A stretch of 64,000 bases of DNA from Chrysophaeum taylorii (Eukaryota > Sar > Pelagophyceae > Pelagomonadales > Pelagomonadaceae): contig JAQMWT010000362.1 of assembly GCA_029834535.1 (NCBI GenBank), positions 399,126 to 463,125 of the forward strand, in the 5' to 3' direction. This document shows positions 9,306-17,500 of this stretch, piece by piece; the stretch's first letter is position 1, and the number at the start of each line of letters is the position of its first letter. The notes below the pieces were generated by a model. The model saw only the letters and a list, made by a program, of their open reading frames with translations, had not been told where the DNA came from and did no database searches. A program made the position numbers and the translations under genes.

Positions 9306-10460
9306 ATGGCGTACTCGCGCGCGACACGCGATGCGTACGTGACGATCGCCCTCGTCCTCCGGCGCGCCGGCGTGCCCGAGGGCGTGCTGCGCGGAACCAT
9401 GTCGCAGCTGGTGCTGCACCGTCGCGTCTCGCGCGCGGCGCACCCAACGCGGCGCAAGGGCCACCCGTTGCCCGCCATCGTGACGGCGCTGTTCTACGCG
9501 ACCCCATTGCGCCGCGACCTCCTCCGCATGCTCCACGAGTCGTCGGACCGGCGGATGATCGCGCAGATCACGGACGCGGCGACCCACGAGCCTCTACGGT
9601 GCAGGGACGCGACGATCCGACTGGCCGAGGCGCTGGAGAAGATGCTTGCCGACGACGGCGACGCGACGGGCGGCGTCTCGCTCGCCGCGTGGGCCGCCGA
9701 GCTCGAGGCCCTCGCCGCCAAGGCCGACGTCGACGTCCCCCTCTACGCCCCGGCCGACTGGTACCGCCTCGCGAACGTCGTTCTCACGAGTCTTCCGACG
9801 GCGTTGACCGAAAAACACCTCGGCGGCTTTACGTCCGTTCACCGCTACGCCTTCTCGGAATGCCAGCACGAGCTCGAAGAAGTCGACGACTCGGCCCTCG
9901 TCCAGAGCGCTTCGGCCGCCGGCACCCGCAGCCTCCTCGAGGCGCTCACCACCGAGAGGCCGCCCGTCCCGGTTCGCGCGATCCAGTGCCCGCTCTGCCA
10001 CCGCGTTGGTCGGATGACCCACGCCGAAACCCCTGTGTCCAGGCTCGCCCGGGACTCGCCGCCCACCACCCTCTGGATTCTCCTCTTCCGCAACGACCCC
10101 CAATCCTCGGGTCTGCTCCGCCACGCCGTCGACTTCCCCCTCGAGCTCGGCATCGACGCCAACGGCGCCCTCACCGATCGATGTCGCCGCCCCGACCACC
10201 ACGACATCGTCTATTACCTCTACGCTGTCCTCGTCTACTTCTCAAACGACGAGCGCAGCAACCCCCCCCCCGAGTTCGAAGGCGACTCGGGGGGTCGCTT
10301 TTCCCTTTGCGTCTATTTCGGACCCGACGACGGCTTCTACTGGATACAGGACCAAAAGCCCGCCATCCCGCTCCGCGGCCCCCAGGCCACTACCCTGCTC
10401 CACAACCACTCCCACGCTGCCCTCTACTCGGCGGAACCCCCCGACGCCCGCGCAACATGA
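9306..10460 (+). CDS. Divergent USP-fold protein, probably catalytically dead
   Basis: 384 residues from the ATG at 9306; earlier in-frame ATGs lie in the primase promoter or antisense to it. The N-terminal half is alanine/arginine-rich and unrecognised. The C-terminal half reads like the finger and C-terminal part of ubiquitin-specific proteases: IQCPLCHRVGRM (one CxxC of the zinc finger), then HAVDFPLELGID, then YYLYAVLVYFS...GGRFSLCVYFG...GFYWIQDQKP, which corresponds to the USP 'His box' followed by W..QD. The expected catalytic histidine (GH[YF]) is Arg in GGRF, and no Cys box (N..G.TC) is present, so if it is a USP it is a pseudoenzyme. Alternative: an unrelated protein. Shares its upstream region with primase. 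Confidence 0.5.
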   Translation: MAYSRATRDAYVTIALVLRRAGVPEGVLRGTMSQLVLHRRVSRAAHPTRRKGHPLPAIVTALFYATPLRRDLLRMLHESSDRRMIAQITDAATHEPLRCRDATIRLAEALEKMLADDGDATGGVSLAAWAAELEALAAKADVDVPLYAPADWYRLANVVLTSLPTALTEKHLGGFTSVHRYAFSECQHELEEVDDSALVQSASAAGTRSLLEALTTERPPVPVRAIQCPLCHRVGRMTHAETPVSRLARDSPPTTLWILLFRNDPQSSGLLRHAVDFPLELGIDANGALTDRCRRPDHHDIVYYLYAVLVYFSNDERSNPPPEFEGDSGGRFSLCVYFGPDDGFYWIQDQKPAIPLRGPQATTLLHNHSHAALYSAEPPDARAT

Positions 10461-10924
10461 CCGTGGTGGCGGCGTCGTGGAGTTTTTTTTTTAATCTCCA
10501 CCGCCTCGCTTTGGGCTATTTGTTTCTATGTGTGCACCGACCGTGTGGATCTGAAAATAAATACCTACGTCGTTGCTTTTTTGGAGTGGTGTGCACCTTT
10601 TGTATGGGTGGGTGGGTGGGGGGATTGCCCTTAGAGACCGCCTTCTTTTTTTTCGACCCGTGGTCGGAGGAGTGTTTAGTAAAACCCCGTCCTGCGCGAT
10701 CTGCATTCACGACGAGTATCTTCTTGAGGGTGGTACATACCCGTCGATACGTGCCCAATCAAAGAGAAGAAAACAACCGAGATCGGGGGGGATTCTGTGG
10801 CGCGGCCCCAGAGGTTGGTGGCGGCATTGGTTGCGTACTACTCGCCGACCTATTTCTTCTTCTTCTTCTTCTTCTTGTTTGGAGAAGAAGATGGCGAAGT
10901 GTTATTATGCTGATGGGGACTTTA
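10461..10924. other. Intergenic region between convergent genes
   Basis: No gene is supported. It contains T-runs, a GTGG/GGGT-rich stretch near 10600-10625 and a (TTC)n tract at about 10855-10877. It probably holds the 3' ends of the two convergent genes. Confidence 0.5.
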
Positions 10925-11554
10925 CTACTTTGGCGGCACCTTGAACAAGGAAATGACAACGTGACACTCGAGAGCGCGGCATTCGCCGACCGCGTCGACT
11001 TTTTCGTGCGTCCGTGCCTTGACGTTGACGCTGCTGAGGCTAGTCCGAAGCAGACGGCTCAAATTTTCGCGCATGAGCGTCTTGACCGAGTGGCCTTGGA
11101 ACTCGACGTTGACGCGCGGTTTCTGGCAGATAAGAGTGACGTCGCAGTTCCCGACGCGGTAACCCCGATCGCGCATGCGCCTGTACGCCTCCTCCATAAA
11201 AAGTTCAGAGTTGGCGCCGCGAAGCCTTGGGTCGTCGTCCGGAAACAGTTGACCGATGTCCGGGAGCGTCAGCGCGCCAAGGATCGCGTCCACGACCGAG
11301 TGGTACACCACGTCGCCGTCCGAGTGGGCGACGGTCCCGAGCTCGAAGTCGGGAGCCATCTCTCCATCGAATCTCACCCCGCTGATCACCACCGGCTGGC
11401 CCGCCTCGGCGCGCGATGCCATGCGGTGGATGTCGTAGCCGTGCCCCACTCGCATGGCGATCTCGGCGTCGACGGTCGTCGCCATCTGCAACGCCGCGAG
11501 ACCGAATCCACGCACCACATGGACGGCCGCGATCAACAAGACGCGGTACTTCAT
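10925..11554 (-). CDS. ispF: 2-C-methyl-D-erythritol 2,4-cyclodiphosphate synthase, plastid-targeted
   Basis: 209 residues. Catalyses cyclisation of CDP-methylerythritol 2-phosphate in the plastid MEP isoprenoid pathway. Visible: VGHGYDIH with zinc ligands Asp41 and His43, AHSDGDVVYHSVVDAILGAL containing the family's H-S-D...H segment, LPDIGQLFPDDDP substrate loop, and a C-terminal VNVKARTHEKVD motif (usually K-A-T-T/K-E). The core starts at about residue 34. Before it, MKYRVLLIAAVHVVRG is a signal-peptide-like segment followed by FGLAAL, so the predicted cleavage leaves Phe at +1, as in ASAF-type bipartite leaders of secondary red plastids. Upstream in-frame sequence lacks a better ATG. Confidence 0.92.
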   Translation of the reverse strand: MKYRVLLIAAVHVVRGFGLAALQMATTVDAEIAMRVGHGYDIHRMASRAEAGQPVVISGVRFDGEMAPDFELGTVAHSDGDVVYHSVVDAILGALTLPDIGQLFPDDDPRLRGANSELFMEEAYRRMRDRGYRVGNCDVTLICQKPRVNVEFQGHSVKTLMRENLSRLLRTSLSSVNVKARTHEKVDAVGECRALECHVVISLFKVPPK

Positions 11555-11645
11555 CTTCGCGACTTTCTTCGTATTAGGGTAAGTATTAAATATGAAGTAG
11601 GGGCGAATACATAAATTACCCCACCCCCAAGAATACCTGAACGGG

Positions 11646-11660
11646 ATAGATAGATAGATA
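11646..11660 (+). repeat. (TAGA)n microsatellite
   Basis: Nearly four copies of TAGA lie in the 195-base gap between the divergent IspF and UBA-like genes. Confidence 0.8.
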
Positions 11661-11749
11661 CCCTCTTCTGCCTCCCAGAGTGCACTCACTAGTTTCGAAC
11701 AAGTCAGTCGACCTGCAAAAACCCTCGTCAATACTTTTTTGCTCCCGAT

Positions 11750-12478
11750 ATGCCTCCGCCGGCCAAACCCCCGCGGTTGTCGTCTGGGTACTTCGCGTTG
11801 TCGGGGTACGATGGGCTCGTGCGGTGCCGCGTGGAGGTCAAGTCGGAGTCGCCTTCGTCAGATCTGGAAGTGTCGGAGGAGGTGTTGGAGGTGGTGGAGG
11901 CCCCGATCGACGAGCTGGACCCCGACGTGACGGCGCTGTGCCGGAGTGAGCTCGAAAGGCTCGAGGCGGCGCGGCGGGCCGACGAGATGGCCAAGGCGCA
12001 GCGCGCCGAGGCGCGGCGCGAGGCCCAGGCCCGGCGCGAGCGAGCGGAGGCGGATGCCCAGGCAGCGGCCGAGCGGCAGGAGGCGCAGCGCGCGGCCGAC
12101 GCCGAGCGCGAGCGCAAGCTGCGCATCGAGCAGGCGCGGCGCGAAGTGGCCGACCGAGACCGGCGCCGGGCGAACGACGTCGCGCGCGAGCAGGCGCACC
12201 TCGAGGATGCGCGCCAGCGAGCGGAGGCGCGGCGCGCGGCTCGCGAGGCGGAGGAGGCGGAGGCTCGGGCGCTTCAGGCGGACCGCGAAGCGACCCTGCG
12301 GCTCGATGAGAGCTACGCCAAGCGCATCGCCGTTGAGGGCGACCACGAGCACGACGACACCCTCGCCCGACTCAAGGACCTCACGGGCCAAGACGACCAG
12401 ACCTGCCGCTTCTTTCTCGACTGCGCCGGCGGCGACCTCAGCCAAGCCTTCCAGATCTGGGAACAGAGCCGCGCCTAA
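11750..12478 (+). CDS. Coiled-coil protein with C-terminal UBA-like domain
   Basis: 242 residues. N-terminal ~65 residues are unrecognised; residues ~65-190 are a long charged Arg/Glu/Ala helix (RAEARREAQARRERAEA and similar), a single coiled coil. The last ~40 residues (LARLKDLTGQDDQTCRFFLDCAGGDLSQAFQIW) match the UBA-like/TAP-C pattern: a Thr-Gly turn, a hydrophobic face and an L-x-x-A terminal helix, as in the UBX/FAF family. A role in ubiquitin recognition is inferred from that alone. Its TAA stop overlaps the TAG stop of the convergent TadA gene. Confidence 0.65.
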   Translation: MPPPAKPPRLSSGYFALSGYDGLVRCRVEVKSESPSSDLEVSEEVLEVVEAPIDELDPDVTALCRSELERLEAARRADEMAKAQRAEARREAQARRERAEADAQAAAERQEAQRAADAERERKLRIEQARREVADRDRRRANDVAREQAHLEDARQRAEARRAAREAEEAEARALQADREATLRLDESYAKRIAVEGDHEHDDTLARLKDLTGQDDQTCRFFLDCAGGDLSQAFQIWEQSRA

Positions 12479-13020
12479 AACACCTCCTCCTCCCCTCGTG
12501 GACCGCCAAAACCGAGGAGCTGGAGGTTGCGGCCGGTCCGGCGTTGCTTGAAAAAATCCTTGAGAAGGCGGGTGGCCTCCTCGCGGCGCACCCCGCCGTC
12601 GATAGTGAGCGAGTGGAAGGGGTGGCCGTCCCAGGTATCGACGGCGCCGAGGCGGAGGTCGGGTGCCGCGTAAACGACGCGGGCCACGCGGAAGGCGTGG
12701 GCAGCGGCGAGGCACATAGCGCAGGGTTCGAGGGTCGAGTAGAGGGTCGCGTCGAGGAGGCGCCAGTTCCGGGCGCTGTGCGCGGCGCGGCGCATGCACA
12801 ACATCTCGGCGTGCGCGCTCGCGTCGGCGAGGTGCTCGACTTGATTGTGCGCCGTCGCCACGACCTCGCCGTCGCGCACGAGGACGGCCCCCACGGGAAC
12901 CTCGTTGATCGCCGCGGCGCGCTGCGCCTGCTGGAGCGCGAGGCCCATGAAGTGGTCGTCACTCAAGGCGGCGGCGGCGGCGGCGGCGGCGGCGGTACCC
13001 CACAACCACCAAACCCTCAT
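12475..13020 (-). CDS. tRNA adenosine (A34) deaminase, TadA-type
   Basis: 181 residues. Zinc-dependent deaminase with HAE at 70-72 (zinc His and catalytic Glu) and PCAMC at 99-103 (two zinc cysteines) in the context TLEPCAMCLAA, characteristic of TadA/Tad2 and not of free cytosine deaminases; NEVPVGAVLV is also typical. It would convert wobble adenosine to inosine in tRNA-Arg. The N-terminus MRVWWLWGTAAAAAAAAALS is hydrophobic with a nine-alanine run from a (GCC)n tract and resembles a signal peptide, so a plastid TadA is likely, though no clear Phe+1 motif is seen. Single-exon gene, 132 bases from the divergent coiled-coil gene. Confidence 0.85.
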   Translation of the reverse strand: MRVWWLWGTAAAAAAAAALSDDHFMGLALQQAQRAAAINEVPVGAVLVRDGEVVATAHNQVEHLADASAHAEMLCMRRAAHSARNWRLLDATLYSTLEPCAMCLAAAHAFRVARVVYAAPDLRLGAVDTWDGHPFHSLTIDGGVRREEATRLLKDFFKQRRTGRNLQLLGFGGPRGEEEVF

Positions 13021-13152
13021 GACTTTCCGGTTCCCGGCGACATCCCCGCAACTCCTTTTACCTCCTCCCCCTCTACCTCGCTGCCAGCCAACTATACTTT
13101 ACTTTACTTTACCTTCGAAATTAGAGTAAACCTTCTACCTTTTTTTTTGAAC

Positions 13153-14463
13153 ATGGCAACAACGACAACGGCGGCAAAGGGCCCCGCCTGGGTGCCCGCC
13201 GGGCGGCGGCACAAGGCATGGGAAACGATTCCCGTGGTGGAGCCGCAGTACCCGCGCAAGGCCCCCAAGGAGATTGCCTCGGGGATATCTTTCCGGGGAC
13301 CCGACTTGCCGGGGGCGCGATGCGTCGAACTCGTCAAGGTGTGCGACTTCTACGAGGCCAAGGCCTCGGGGGGGTACGTCGACTCGGCAATGTGCGGGCG
13401 GTACCTCCATGCGATGGCCCGCGAGGTGCGCGCGCTCGCCGCGGCGCTGCGGGAGTCGGAGAAGCGGCGGCGGCTTCGCGTGCGCGAGCTCGAGACGGTC
13501 TGCGAAGAGTGGGAAGCCCACTTTGGGAGTGCGACGCAGGGCGAGCTGGGAATCGTTCCCATGACCCCGGCGGCGGTCGCCGCGCAGGGCAAGTGCCTGC
13601 GCGAGCAGCTGGCGGCCGCGCGCGCGGAGGCTGCCGTCGCGAGCGCCGCGAGCGCCGACGCCCGAGCCGCTTCGCACCGCGAGCTCGAGCAGTACCAGGC
13701 CGCGGCGCGGTCCCACGCCGAGCGCGTGCGTGCGCACCATGCCGCCGAGACCGAGGCCCGCGCGCTCGACGCGGACCGTCGACTCGCGGACGCCGCTTCC
13801 GACGCGGCCGCGCGCCGCGACGACGACCTCCGAGCTCGGGAGAGGCGGCGATGGGACGAGCGGCGGGCCTTCGCGGAGACCCTCGGCGCCGCGAGAGACG
13901 AGACGGCGGCCCTAAAAACGCGCGTCGCGGACCTCGAGCGACAACTGAAAGCTACGCGGGACGACCTCGACGCCAAAAACGCCGCGCTCAGAGCCGCGGC
14001 GGCCGAAGTCGCCAACGCGCGGGCACTAAGGCGCGACGCCGTCGAGGAGGCCCTGCGAGCCCAGGCCGCGGTTCGACGAGCGACCCAGACCGATCAGGCC
14101 TCGCAGTGTCCCGCGGCCCGGGGCGACACCATAACCTTCAAATTTCGCACTCCGTCGAAACCCAAATCCCGCTCCATCGTCGCCCTCGGCGTCCCGCCGA
14201 CCATGGCCGCCAGCGACCTCTGCGCCGCGATCGCCTCGCGCCTCGGCGTCGACATCCTCTCGGCGGCCCCCCGTCGCGCCCTCGCCGTCGATGGCGCTCG
14301 CCACTTTGACTTGCTCGCGGCGACCCCTGAGGACGCGACGCGCCTCGTCGAGGCCCGAGCCCTCCCGGACGCCGCCCCCGACGTCCTCGTCATTCCACGC
14401 TTTCTCCGCGAGCCCCCTACGTCCACCCCGCAGCCCGCCTCGCTCCCAGATTTCCCCCTATAA
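13153..14463 (+). CDS. Coiled-coil protein with C-terminal ubiquitin-like segment
   Basis: 436 residues from the ATG at 13153; the frame is open 600 bases further upstream but runs antisense to TadA. Residues ~1-100 are globular and unrecognised (WETIPVVEPQYPRKAPKEI). Residues ~85-315 are an Ala/Arg/Glu-rich coiled coil. After CPAARGD, residues ~325-420 (TITFKFRTPSKPKSRSIV, GVPPTMAASDLCAAIASRL) resemble a ubiquitin-like fold of the DWNN type (RBBP6 N-terminus), here at the C-terminus; this assignment is weak. The last ~20 residues are proline-rich. Function unknown. Confidence 0.6.
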   Translation: MATTTTAAKGPAWVPAGRRHKAWETIPVVEPQYPRKAPKEIASGISFRGPDLPGARCVELVKVCDFYEAKASGGYVDSAMCGRYLHAMAREVRALAAALRESEKRRRLRVRELETVCEEWEAHFGSATQGELGIVPMTPAAVAAQGKCLREQLAAARAEAAVASAASADARAASHRELEQYQAAARSHAERVRAHHAAETEARALDADRRLADAASDAAARRDDDLRARERRRWDERRAFAETLGAARDETAALKTRVADLERQLKATRDDLDAKNAALRAAAAEVANARALRRDAVEEALRAQAAVRRATQTDQASQCPAARGDTITFKFRTPSKPKSRSIVALGVPPTMAASDLCAAIASRLGVDILSAAPRRALAVDGARHFDLLAATPEDATRLVEARALPDAAPDVLVIPRFLREPPTSTPQPASLPDFPL

Positions 14464-14584
14464 AAAGAACCAACCACCACCAAAAGTGTCGGAAGATTTT
14501 TTTGTTGGTTTCTACTTGTAGTGAGTGTTTTCTGCTGTGGTAAAAAGTGTGATGATGATGACCTAGTATACTGTGTTGAAAAAA

Positions 14585-17500
14585 ATGGGCGCCGTCCTGG
14601 CCGCCGAGACGGTCGCGCCCTCGACGACGGCGCCGGTGTCGTCGTTCGAGGTCTCGAACTTCACTCGCAGCCTGTGCCTGGAAAGTGAGTGGAACTGCTC
14701 CGCGCCGGCTACCGTCTTTGCCAGAGACGCTCTCCTTCTCACGACCGACGCCGACGCCTCCCTGCGCTACGACACGCCCTTCGCGTCGACGCGGTCGATC
14801 ACGGTGGTGGCGAGCTTCGAGACCACCGACGCCTCGGCCCAGCAGTTCGTATCCTTGCTGAGAGACGAGGCCAATGGGGGCATCGTCGTCGAGATCGGAC
14901 CCGGGTCCCGCGTCCGGCTCGACGGCAACTCGGCGGCCGAGTGCAAAAACATGTCTGACGAAGGTTCGACCTATTCCTACGATTACGAAGGTTCGACCTA
15001 CGACTTGTACGTGCAGAACTCTGACGAAGGTTCGACGTACTCCTACGATAACGAAGGCTCGACCACCTACGACACTTACTTGCGGAACTCGACGTACTCG
15101 TACGATTACGAAGGCTCGACCACCTACGACACTTACTTGCGGAACTCGACGTACTCGTACGATTACGAAGGCTCGACCACCTACGACTCGTACTTGCGTA
15201 ACTCGTCGTACTCGTACGATTACGAAAGTTCCACGAACGGCTCGTACTTGCGGAAGTCTTACGAAGGTTTGTCGTACTCCTACGATTACGAAGGTTCGAC
15301 GTACGACTTGTACGCGCGGATCGATCAAGACGAGATGGTCGTCAACCTCAAGTCGTCCTCGTCCGATTGCGCGTTGTATTCTACGAAGGGTCTTGCTACC
15401 GTCTTCGAAGGAGACGACGCCTTCCTGTCCTTCGGCGGCGCGCACACGTCCTGGATCTCCTTGGCCGCCTCGGACGAGCCCCCGACCTCAGCACCCACGT
15501 CGATTAACCCGAGCCGCTGCGTCGTCGTCGCCGTCGCGATGGACGAGTCGGGCAGCATGTTCGGCGAACAAGCGTGGCTCCCGGGCGAGCTTTCGGCTAT
15601 ATTTGCCAACGTCGAAGCGCGGAACTTCACGTCGTTCAACGTGCTCTGCGTCTCGGGATTCGGGGGAACCGAGAGCCCCAGAGATCTCGGTTGTTCGTGG
15701 TTCACGAGTTCGACCGATTACGACGCCACCTTCGAACCTTTTGTGCTCGACGGCTTCCTCGAAGACGGGTACCAGGGCCTCGAACTTGCCGTGAACATAT
15801 CGGCGACCTTCATCGCAGAGCATCGGGAGACCTTCGACGCCGCGTGTACGTCGGTCGTCCGCGCGGCCATCCTCGTGACCGACGAAGATCGCGACGTTAT
15901 CGACGCGGCGCTCACCTACGACGCCATAGCCGACCTCCTCCGCGAGGACGACTGGATCCTCAACGTCATCGTCTCCATCGCGGTATCGGACTCCACGATT
16001 GGGGTCAACCGCCACGGAGGCACGATCGAAGCCACCGGCAACGGCACCTACGCGGAGACTCCCGCCGGCACGGTCGACAACCGCACGGTCAGCTCGTATG
16101 CGGGAAACACCAAGGCTGACTACGTCGACCTTGCCTGGGACAACGCTGGAATCGCGTGGAACCTCGAGGTCCTAAGGGAGGGCGGCGCCTCCGCCGAGTC
16201 CTTTTCGAGTGCCTTCGTCGACGTCAAGGTCGAGGAAATCACGTCGCAGACTTTCTCGCCGACGGAGGCGCCGGTACTCGCGACGCTCTCGCCGACGCCC
16301 TTGCCCACGAAGGCGACGACTTCACCTAAGCCCACTCCCGCCCCGACGGAAACGACTTATGTGCCAACAATACCTCGCGCGTACCCGCCGACGCCGTTGA
16401 ATTTACCGCCCACTCCAAAACCGTCGCCGTTGCCAACGCCCGTGCCGACGGTGTTCGTGGATTCCACGCCTCGGCCGAGCCCTCAGGCGACCGCTACCGG
16501 GACGCCCACTCTAAAACCGTCGCCGTTACCAACGCCCGTGCCGACGGTGTTCGTGGATTCCACGCCTCGGCCGAGCCCTCAGGCGACCGCTCCCGGGATC
16601 GACACGCCCCACCCTTCGACGCCAAACCCGACGACGGGGCAGCCTACGACGTCACAACCCTCGACTCCGCCGACTAACGGTCTTACGAGTGCTCCCAGCC
16701 CGCGCTCGAGTCCCGATCCAAGCTTGCCATTGCACACGACGCCGAAACCGACGATACTACCGTCGAACTTGCTAAACCAATCACCCACTCGCGCCTTAGT
16801 TCCCGAGCCCTCTCTCTCCCCGATCCCGCGGCCGACAAACCCTCCGACGCACCAACCCGTTCATCAGCCGACGACGTGCCCAACTCGGGACCCGACGCTG
16901 GCGCTGACATTACCGCCACTCCAGTCACCCACGCCCGGGCCCGTCGCGCCAGCACCGGATACCAACGTGCCAACGCCCAAACCTCTTCCATCGCCAAAGC
17001 CTAGTGTATCACCTGTACATGACCCCACGCTGTCGCCGACACCCGAGCCGACGCCTGCACCAGTCCCCGAGCCAACACCCGCGCCACAACATAAGCCGAC
17101 TCTGTCTCCACAACCCGATCCCACGCGCGCTCCAATACCCGATCCCACGCGCGCGCCGATATACGATCCCACGCGCGCGCCAGTACCCGATCCCACGCGG
17201 GCGCCAGTACTACCTGATCCCACGCGGGCGCCAGTACTACCTGATCCCACGCGGGCGCCAGTACCCGACCCCACGCGTGCGCCGGTACCCGACCCCACGC
17301 GTGCGCCGGTACCCGACCCCACGCGTGCGCCGGTACCCGACCCCACGCGTGCGCCAGTACCCGACCCCACGCGTGCGCCAGTAACCGACCCCACGCTTTC
17401 GCCAGTACCCGGACCTCCGTCGCCACAACGCAGTCCCACGACGCAGCCCACTGCGCTCGAAGCCACTGCCTTTCCAACAACTGATGCGCCAGCGGCAACC

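Noticed and set aside
9599-11614. 671-codon plus-strand frame
   Set aside because: Arg/Pro-rich shadow of the USP-like gene and antisense of IspF, without domains; IspF on the other strand is unmistakable.
10925-11731. Longer IspF start at 11731
   Set aside because: The upstream codons are not conserved-looking, contain no signal sequence, and would bury the signal-peptide-like segment at 11554.
12544-13152. Upstream extension of the coiled-coil gene
   Set aside because: Antisense of TadA, whose zinc motifs are intact; the ATG at 13153 follows a T-rich 5' leader.
17110-17400. Repeat array considered as a CRISPR
   Set aside because: Units are contiguous, in frame and without spacers; the host is a eukaryote.
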